Translations under genes and position numbers: made by a program
Source of the DNA: Seminavis robusta
Lineage: Eukaryota; Bacillariophyta; Bacillariophyceae; Naviculales; Naviculaceae
Direction of reading: 5' to 3'
Length of the DNA: 64,000 nt
NCBI GenBank assembly: GCA_903772945.1
Contig: CAICTM010000164.1
Coordinates: 39,228 to 103,227, forward strand
The notes under the pieces: generated by a model
What the model was told of the DNA's origin: nothing
Seen by the model: only the letters and a program-made list of their open reading frames with translations
The model's database searches: none
In this document: positions 56,306 through 64,000 of the stretch, in pieces
Layout: each line of letters starts with the position of its first letter
How positions within the stretch are numbered: position 1 is the stretch's first letter

Positions 56306-58496
56306 TCAGCAGGACAGTCACACCCACACAACAACTCGTGCATCAAAAGATGTCCAGAAACCCCTCACAATGAGACCCCAAACTATCCTCAATGCATGTG
56401 CCATTCACCATACAAAGAGGTTCTGGTATCACACCAGAGAGGCTGTTGCCATCAATCGGAAGCTGTACAGTGATTCCTGCAAGGAAGCCAATTCCGCTGG
56501 AACAGTTCCAGGAGGTGATTGTTTTCCATGTAAGCCTCCCAGGGATGTCAAAGCCCAAACTCGAAGGAATTTCTCCAGTGAAGCTGTTGTCCCTAGAGAG
56601 AAATGCTCAAAATTGGAAAGGCTAGAGAAAGCACTGGGAATTGTACCTGAAAGCTGGTTTGACTCAATGCCTAGTGCACTAGCTATTGAAGCGGAGTGAG
56701 ACCCAGCTCAGAGGGGAGAGTGCCAGTGAAGAAATTGTGGCGCAGGAGAATGTGGGATGTTTTCAGAAGCCCGAGTTGACTGGGAAGAGACCCTTGGAGA
56801 AGATTGCCAAGCAAACAAAGAAAGAATCCAGATATTTGATAGGGATCCAAGCTCACTTGTTGGGAGCATACCGGTAAGCTGATTCCCCAACAAAAACAGG
56901 AATTCTAGAGATCTAGCCTGTCCAAGCTCTGTAGGAATGGTACCTTGAAGTTGAGAAAAAGGACAATCGAAACATGAGCATCAATCAAATAATAGCCTAC
57001 TGGCAGTAAGATGCTTTGACAAATGAGACAGCAGACCTACCAGAGAGATCACAGTCATCCAATACCAGCCACCTCAACTTTGGGAAAGCACAAACACTTG
57101 ATGGAATAGTACCTCGTAACTTCTCATTACGGCCAAGCACAAGGCTGTCCAGACTGCTTAGTTGCCAAAGTTCATCCGGAATGGACCCTTCCAGCTTGTT
57201 GTCATTCAGCGCAATAACTTTAGAAGCCATTGAAAAGCTTGATACTGTGCTGAAGATGTATCTTCCGATTCCTTGGTGGTGTGATCTAGCAGCAGGAATA
57301 GGAGGAATGATTCCACAGAGGTTGTGGCCGGGGTGGGGTTCATTGATTGTGCTGTTGTTGGATATTTTGTTGCGTCAACTTAATCTTTGTCTGGTAAGAG
57401 GAAAACGAGCAAGAGTACAATAACGAGAATCAAAAGCAACCCTGGTACTGCAATCTTCAGTGTAGCTTTGAAGTTCTCTTTGCGTCTTTTGATTCTTGCG
57501 TCATTCGACTCTTGTCCAGACTCACTGATGGTTTGTAGTTCTTGCGCAGTCTGGCTGCAAGTTTGTTGTCGAAGACTCGTCAACTGGGATGGCAACAGAC
57601 AATCCAATGTGATTAGTAGACAATGTAGTAGTGCTGCTTATTTGAGATGGATTGGCAACTTCTAAGCTTTCACTTTTGAAGGATGCCATCGAGGCACTTC
57701 CAAATAATTCTTCTCGTCCCAGAAGGGAAAATCGACCATCAGTGTTGCGGCGTGTGCCCATCCCCGCCGGCGATCCAGCATAGGCTCCAGGACGAGCTAT
57801 CGGTAGCTGGTTAGATATAGGCCCAGGAACTCCAGCATAGGATACAGGAGAAACTAACTGGTTGACTGTTTGTGCCGGTTGCCCCGTTGTTGGATTAATA
57901 ACATGTGGTTGTTGTCCATCCAGCGTTTGGATGTTGTGACGGAAGAATGATAGCTGGCCTTTTTGCCCGGTGTCACAGAAAGGGAGTTCTGGACCCTGTG
58001 GTACATCAACGTTGGTTTCGTTCTGTGTGATTGTTTTCTGCCTTGGTGATGCTGCAGGCCCGATTTCACCTGCGTTGTTTGGTGGTTCAAAGGCATCAAT
58101 ATGCTGTACTCATGATAGTTCCATGTTGGCTTGTCTGGCTCTGGCTCTGGCTTCAACAACCTTTAGAACATCGAAGTTGCTTTCTTGGCGTTCCACTCTT
58201 GTAACATTTATGCTGGCACTGCCAGTAGTAGTGGCATGTGTGCTTGCTTCTTCCTTTTGTCTATTTGATCTCATCTCATTTTCTGTGGCCTCTGAACGCC
58301 CAGAGGTGGTGGGGGCAGCGGTGGAAGGCCCAACATCAACTCCTTGATCACTAGCATCTGCAACTCCATCCACATCAACTCCTTGGTCGTAAGCATTGGT
58401 GAGTTCATCCACATTTACACCCTGTGCCAACGCCGCTAGAGCTCTTTGGCGCAGTTCAACAATTTTGAGTGGATCAAGTTGGCCTTCATCTTGCAT
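56306..58496 (-). pseudogene. LRR membrane protein, copy C (degraded)
   Basis: The ATG at 58496 begins QDEGQLDPLKIVELRQRALA and a duplicated QGVDVDG-type stretch, then ERQESNFDVLKVVEARARAR. A TGA at 58112-58110 replaces the Arg of MTLSRVQHIDA in copy D (CGA to TGA). The frame is lost again near 57575 (TNLQ) and a stop follows LLPDKD. About 170 codons are deleted: SAQYQAFQWL is joined almost directly to KVIALNDNKLEGSIPDELWQ (junction near 57228), removing the LRR cap and first repeats. The intron donor near 57040 persists, but the second exon is riddled with indels and the Cys-rich end is out of frame. Clearly non-functional. Confidence 0.85.
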
Positions 58497-58852
58497 GGTT
58501 CTGTGTACGTATGACCTCTGCTTTAACCGTACAGTGTGCTACCCTTTAGTTTTTAATTTACTACGGATTGATCGGCTGAGACGAAGTGCATAGATTTGGG
58601 TTTAGCTTCGGCTTCAAGCACGAGGCAGAAGAAGCTGGCTTTGGCTTGCTTCATTGCTTTGGATGCAACGGCTGAGCAGCGCAGCCACGTACCAGGTACC
58701 ACTCCTACCGTACGGTAGCTGGCTAGCCAGTAGGTACTAGCTAGCTAGTAGCATGTTGAGCAGCGGTCGCAACACTGCAACTGCAACCATTACCGGTACC
58801 AATGACTGCAATGAAGTACCAATACGACATTATCTGATGTGCCCCTTTTCAA
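58497..58852. other. upstream region of LRR copy C
   Basis: Contains CTTCGTC on the minus strand at 58580-58586 and several ACCGGTACC-type palindromes. No gene. Confidence 0.35.
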
Positions 58853-58854
58853 TA

Positions 58855-59338
58855 GGGGTCGTCAAAGTTCCTCCTTTTTGGTGCTATTTTTTTCTTTTCT
58901 GGAACCTGGTGGGGGAGCCTGAAGAGGGGAACCAGCCAAAAGGGGATCTGGTGAGGAACCGGAGAGGTACAGAGATGAGGTTCGCTCGGAACGAGAACCC
59001 TTGAAGAAGATCAACGGAAAAATGACCCAGCCATTCTCTGAATCAGTGTAACGTTAAGTCGCTAGATACCGTCAGGACAACATTTGCAGTACGTTTTTTA
59101 AAAGTCTCTACCTTATCTCATGATTCAGAAGCAAAAAGAAAGGCTTCGAAGAACCATCACAATGACCCGAGGAGGAGAAAAATAACAATTGTGAGAGAAG
59201 GAGGAACTATTTTCGCTCCTCTCTCGGAGGAGGAACTTTCTTGCCTCTCCGACCCCTTCTTTTGAAACTTCCACGCTCCCCCACCAGAATCCAGAAAAGA
59301 AAAAAATAGTGTTAAAAAGGAGGAACTTTGACGACCCC
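58855..59338. mobile_element. 484-bp MITE with ~65-bp imperfect inverted repeats and TA duplication
   Basis: The left arm starts GGGGTCGTCAAAGTTCCTCC; the right arm ends in its reverse complement. Pairing continues imperfectly for about 65 bp (TTTTTTCTTTTCTGGA, GGTGGGGGAGC). TA flanks both ends (58853-58854, 59339-59340). No transposase. TA target choice suggests a Tc1/mariner-like driver, but the termini differ from the element at 6917-7422. Confidence 0.8.
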
Positions 59339-59479
59339 TAATAATGCCTGTAAAAGAAATACTCATTCCGATTTGATTCACGAACGTGTTGTACTGAAAT
59401 GTATGTGATATATACACCTCGTACTGAAAACTTGATACAGCACTGCTCGCCACATGCTTTCAACAGCTTGCAAATACTA

Positions 59480-59625
59480 AATAGATACGTTAAGGAGCGG
59501 AGGGGGGCGAAGCTAGGCAGAGCAGTGGCTGCGGTGGTGGGGGGCTGTGGTGGTGGGCGTACGGGGAGAGCAATGAGGACAGGAGCAGGGCAAAGGGGGC
59601 AGGGGAAGGGGGGTGCATGGAGGAA
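59480..59625. other. G-rich tract (plus strand)
   Basis: Repeated runs of three to six G (GGTGGTGGGGGGCTGTGG, GGGGCAGGGGAAGGGG) could form G-quadruplexes. It lies just past the stop of the minus-strand reverse-transcriptase relic, so it may be that element's 3' UTR. Confidence 0.5.
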
Positions 59626-59650
59626 AACGAGGAAGCAGAAGGGAGCAAAA

Positions 59651-60160
59651 TTAGCGGCAGAGTGCAAGTGCACCATCGGCATCCCAAAGAGAACGACGGT
59701 AGCTCATGGTGCCAGCAGGGACATGAGAGCCACGCATGTTGAGGTGGCGGGCTCGAAGAATAGCTAGGCTAAGCCGAGCATTAACGTAGCCACGCACCAC
59801 TGAGTAAGGGTGTTCCCACTTTGCAGCGAGCAAAGCGGAAATGCGTTTCGCGGGTGCCTCAGCTTCGGCCTCAAGGAGACCATCAGAAGGGACAACAAAC
59901 GGAGTAAAGTGGCGGTGTTGGGAAAGACAGGCATCGAGATACTTGCGTTTCTTGTTGTGTTCGCTATTGCGAAGGACCTTGTCAGGATCCTTGCGACAGT
60001 GAGAAGCAGCATCAAGATTGATGATTCGAACATCAATTATGCCGTCAGTTCCGTGTTGCCAGAGGCCACAGATAAGGAGATCACCTCATTCCTTGGATGG
60101 GGTGAGCACTACAGGAGAGTCGCGGGAAGGCGAAGCATCCGTAGCTGCAGAGCGACTAAG
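59651..60160 (-). pseudogene. C-terminal fragment of a diatom reverse-transcriptase-type ORF
   Basis: The minus-strand frame reads GDLLICGLWQHGTDGIIDVR, INLDAASHCRKDPDKVL, KKRKYLDACLSQHRHFTPFV, ISALLAAKWEHPYSVVRGYV and NARLSLAILRARHLNMRGSH, ending at TAA (59653-59651). I know this C-terminal motif series (KKKYLEACxxQRRHFTPFV, GYVNARxSIAIxRATH) from retroelement ORFs in diatom genomes. A TGA interrupts the frame at about 60090, and no polymerase domain is left. It is a 5'-truncated relic, as expected of non-LTR elements; family assignment is from memory of motifs. Confidence 0.6.
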
Positions 60161-60744
60161 TTGGATACGGGGTTCGTCGCGAACTGCAGATGGACAGCTC
60201 GTTCAACACTACACGTGCTTTAGTACATGTAGCACCGGATTCATTCGACTCGAAATATTTCGAATGAATCGATTCGATTGAATCATTCGATTCGAATCGA
60301 ATGATGAATCAAATCATTCGACGATTGTGTTGTCAGATTTCGTCTCCGGTTGTCGTCACTCCCGTCGCACAATCAGTGAACAGGAGGACGCACTCCCGAA
60401 ATGAAATCCAGAAGAGGGTTATAGAGTTTCACGGTTTGCCTAATTTCGTTTTACCTGCCAGCCAGGGAGCATTGTGGGTTAAAATAGCTAACGTGAGATT
60501 TTCCCAAGAAGGTCGTCTACCTGGCCGGCAGCTGGTACTTCAGAGCAGCAGTCAGTACGGTACTGAGGTCCGGGTGCAGCAGTGTGCAGCAACAAATTGG
60601 TCCTCAAGACACAGATTGAAGCAACGGTGCCCACTTAAAGCTGGCGGGGTTGCTGTGGGCTCCGTGCCGGAAGCAACCAAATACCGATACAAATTGGTGG
60701 CAAGTATTTCTGGAAATCCCACCGCCTGAGTAAGGCAACCTATT
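60161..60744. other. gene-free stretch
   Basis: Contains a run of GAATCATTCGATT-type words at about 60236-60320. A 142-codon plus-strand ORF (60301-60729) has no recognisable features. Confidence 0.4.
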
Positions 60745-63602
60745 CTAATTACTACCAGTAGCTTGCTGGCAGCGCAAGGAACTTCGAAGGGGAATCCCAA
60801 CCTCTAGAGTAGTTTCATCAACCACAGCCAAAGAGGAGTGACAGACTGCGTAAAACTTTTTACTGCCTAGCTCGACAGAATTATCCTTTAGAATTCCAGA
60901 CCAGCATGTGGATGGGACAGCACTATTCTGCATTGTCAGCAGAAGCCTCTTGGCACTAGCCAGTGGGCAGACTTGGGGATCCATAGCCAAAGGTACAGCT
61001 AATCTAACGCCACCTATAAAATTTTCTAAGTATTTTGGTGCTATGCCATCATCCTGCAATGAAACAAACCATCCATGCATGCGTGGCAAGGATGCCAGTA
61101 CGTGCTGGAGCTGCTGGTCCCTTGGTATGGTGGGGAGACTAACCGGCTGCCAACAGGGACAGTCACATCCACACAACAAATCTGTGCAGTCAAAAGACGT
61201 CCCAAGGATTCCAGGACAAACTCCAAAGCCAGAACCACTGCATGGGCGTGTGCCATAAAGAGTACAGAGAGATTCTGGCACCGCCCCAGAGAGCAAAGCG
61301 TTTCCCCCAGTGTGCAAAGTGAAAAGTGTTTCCTGCAGGAAAGACAACTCATCTGGTATAGTGCCACTGAGAGAATTGTTTTTAACGTTAAGCAAACCCA
61401 GAGATGGGAAAAGCCCAAACTCAGAAGGAATTTCTCCAGTGAAACGGTTGTCTCCCAGGGCGAGGAACTCCAGGTTGGTAAGGCTAGAGAGTTCACTAGG
61501 CAAAATCCCCTGTAGAAGGTTGGAATGGAGGTGAAGGTGTACAAGTTTGGAGAGGGATCCAAGCTCACTTGGGAGAGTCCCAGAAAGTTGATTCCCCAGT
61601 AAGGCCAAAAATTGTAGCGATTCAATTTGTCCCAGCTCTGGTGGTATTGCACCTATATGCAAGGAAAAGACAATTGGTTGAAATAGGGAAGGGAATGAGC
61701 ACTCAACTGGAAGCAGCAAAAATCTGCCCATGGCAAAGGGACACTTACCAGAGATGCCACATTTCTCCATTTCAAACACCCTCAGCTTAGGCAAAGTGCC
61801 AACAATTGATGGGAGTGTTCCTTGTAGCTTCTCATTGCAACCAATCATAAGGAATGCTAAGTTGCTTAGTTGCCAGAGTTCATCTGGAATGAACCCTTCC
61901 AGCTTGTTGTCATATAATACAAAGGCTTGCAATGTTGTCAAGCTTGCAATGGCCTTTGGTATTGATCCAGCCAGCTCTGTAGAGAAGGCAGCAAACCCTT
62001 TCAACTCACTCAGCTGCCCAATGTGGCTAGGAATTGTACCATATAGATGATTGAAACCAGCAGATATGGACTCAAGGGAGGTCATGCTGAAGAGTTCCTC
62101 AGGCAGAGAACCCACAAGGTTGCTCTGGTCCATCCAAAGGTGGTGAACAAATCCTTGAGCATCACAATGCATCTCTCGTAAGTGCTGCAGAAAACTTGAC
62201 TGGAGCCCCGGGTATACCTCTATAATGGATGACTTGAAGCCAAATTCTGGCTTTTGGTACCAGTCACATTCATGCACATTGTAGCTTCCCCAGCCTGTGT
62301 TGTTGAGCCATCTGGTACCAGCAGTGGAATAGAAATGGTCATCAGAGCATGCCTTTGAAGAATCCGCCAACCTGCATATTCATAGACAAAGGGATCCTCC
62401 AAAAGCCATTCAAATTCCTGGTTTTGGGCCGAATCCTTGTCTTCCATTGCCTTGATGGTGTGATCTGGGAGAAAGGATTAAAAAAATGATTCCATGGAGA
62501 TTGGGGCCATTGATGGTGCCTCAGAAGGATACCGGTAGCTGGTAGCAGCTGCTGGTGCTTCATCTGTGTCTGGGAGGAGGAATACAATAATGAGCACAAT
62601 GATGATAATGAAAAGCAACCCTGGCACTACAAATTTCAATGTAGCATCAAGAGCCCTCTTTTGTCGTCTGCTTTTTGTTGCTTGGAGTTCTGGTTCTGCA
62701 ATGTCTCCTAGTTCTTCTGCTGTTTGTAGGTTTGTTGTTGAAGTCTCATCTACAGGGATGGCAACTGATCATCTATCTCGAATGTACCTTGATGTGTTTG
62801 CAACCTCAATGCTTTGGCTCTTGTAGAAAGTTCCAGAAGGACTCCCAAAGAAGGCTTCTCGTCCCAAAAGGGAAAACCGCACTGTGGAGTTGCGGTGTAG
62901 CCCCTCCCCCGGTGCTCCAGCATAGGCTCCAGGAAGAGCTGGCTGGTTGGCTACAGCGGCAGCTCCAGCATTGGCTCCAGGTTGAGCTGACTGGTTGACT
63001 GCTTGCGCCACTTGCCCCATTGTTGGCTTGATAACACTTGGTTGATGTCCTTCCAGCTTTTCATCATTTTTGGAAAAGAATGATAGCTGGTCATTTTGGA
63101 GGGAGTCGCAGAAAGGTTCTTCTACAACCTTTCGTCCAGCAAAGTTGGATTCATTCTGTGCGATTGTTGTTTGCCTTGGTGATGATACTGCAGGTCTGAT
63201 TTCATCCTGGTTGTGTGCTGGTTCAGAGGCATCAATATGCTGTACTCGCGATAGTGTCATGGTGGCTGCTCTGGCTCTGGCTTCAACAACCTTTAAGATG
63301 TCAAAGTTTCTCTCTTGGCGTTCCACTCTTGTACCATGCACGCTGGCACTGATGCTTGTGTTTATTGTGGTTTGTGTGGGTGCTTCTTCTTTTTGTCTGT
63401 CTGATCCCATTTCATTTTCTGTGGCCTCTGAACGCCCAGCGGTTGTGGGGGCAGTGACGGGAGGCTCATTGTCATGATCCACATCAACTCCCTGTTGGTA
63501 AGCATCGGTGACTTCATCCACATCTACACCCTGTGCCAAGGCGGCTAGAGCTCTCTGGCGCAATTCAACAAGTTTGAGTGGATCCAGCAATTCCTCCTGC
63601 AT
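60745..63602 (-). pseudogene. LRR membrane protein, copy D (stops, frameshift, stop-loss extension)
   Basis: The ATG at 63602 opens QEELLDPLKLVELRQRALAA and RVERQERNFDILKVVEARAR; the family's RPGAYAG motif appears as LPGAYAGAPG. A TGA at 62771-62769 replaces the Leu of RLSVAIP; a TAA at 62480-62478 breaks ESFF-SFLPDHT; one T is missing near 62340, so MTI continues in another frame as FYSTAGTRWLNNTGWGSY. The membrane helix (GLLFIIIIVLIIVFLLP) and the LRRs after the shift are well preserved, with an intron at 61748-61653. The usual end (CPC then TGA) reads CPCWQPV, so the frame runs 130 codons further to 60745. These extra residues are not found in A, B or C. Three separate lesions make this a young pseudogene. 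Confidence 0.82.
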
Positions 63603-64000
63603 GGTTCTGTGCTTGACCTTTTTTTTACCAAATTTTGTTTATACTCGTAACCCTTGTTTTCTTAATTAATCAATAACTGAGACGAAGTGGACAGATCTGG
63701 AACTCCATGCTATGGCGTCGATGGCCTTGGCTCAAGCATGAAGCAGCTTCGTCGCTACTTCGGCTTCCACACCTGCATGCACCACAGACGAGGCATGCAA
63801 GGAGCAAGGTCAAGACGTCAAGACGGACCACCCTGCAGCATTTCGGTCCCTCATCATCACACCCATCGCGGATCATGTAAGGACGTACATGAAAAGCAAT
63901 ATTTTGCCAATAAAGTTCACTCCTACTAGTTTTGTTTGTTATCTAAGACTACAGTCTCCTCATCACTTGCAACCTCTTCAACAGCATTGACAGACCCATC
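63603..64000. other. upstream region of LRR copy D
   Basis: Holds CTTCGTC (minus strand, 63681-63687) and sequence alignable with the region upstream of copy C (TGAGACGAAGTG, then CTTGGCTCAAGCA / CTTCGGCTTCAAGCA). No gene seen before the window ends. Confidence 0.4.

Noticed and set aside
60301-60729. 142-codon plus-strand ORF
   Set aside because: No motif or compositional bias; lies in a gene-free stretch next to simple repeats.

Overview
The window looks like nuclear DNA of a diatom, most likely a raphid pennate (inference). The evidence is short GT-AG introns, very long P/T/S-rich cell-surface proteins with a P/Homo-B domain, secreted alpha-carbonic anhydrase, N-in/C-out leucine-rich-repeat (LRR) membrane proteins, and dense decayed transposons. 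I saw no tRNA, rRNA, CRISPR array or bacterial-style operon.

Left part (1-21.8 kb): mostly single-copy genes. In order: an atypical NAD(P)-binding SDR (955-1629), a secreted GH3 glycosidase (2257-4743), a damaged alpha-carbonic anhydrase on the minus strand (5327-6502), a 506-bp Tc1/mariner-type MITE (6917-7422), a multi-exon transmembrane EGF protein on the minus strand (7888-11217), an MPDU1/PQ-loop gene with one intron (11577-12593), and two unrelated coiled-coil genes (13239-14783 plus; 18602-20074 minus). The gaps hold minisatellites, a perfect hairpin and short palindromic elements.

Middle (21.8-43.3 kb): one giant gene (21840-29740) encodes about 2,480 residues: acidic cytoplasmic N-terminus, Ala/Gly-rich membrane stretch, two related Cys-domains set among thousands of bases of P/T/S repeats, and a C-terminal P domain. 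After it comes a transposon graveyard: a tyrosine-recombinase tail, a CxC/Plavaka-like transposase with stops and frameshifts, two copies of a 262-bp repeat (one inside a MITE with perfect 52-bp inverted repeats), and a P/T-rich gag-like ORF.

Right part (43.3-64 kb): a cluster of LRR membrane-protein paralogues. Copy A (plus strand) is frameshifted, copy B (minus) is open from end to end, C and D (minus) are pseudogenes, and a fifth N-terminal scrap lies between B and C. A and B share a 326-bp tract with a single mismatch inside otherwise diverged sequence, which points to gene conversion. Between A and B lies a large 7-TM (class C-like) protein with a TPR-like tail (46632-50303). Two more MITE-like elements and a reverse-transcriptase tail sit among the LRR copies.

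Several genes carry single-base frame breaks. Other long genes here are intact, so I read most breaks as decay, but assembly indels cannot be excluded without reads.
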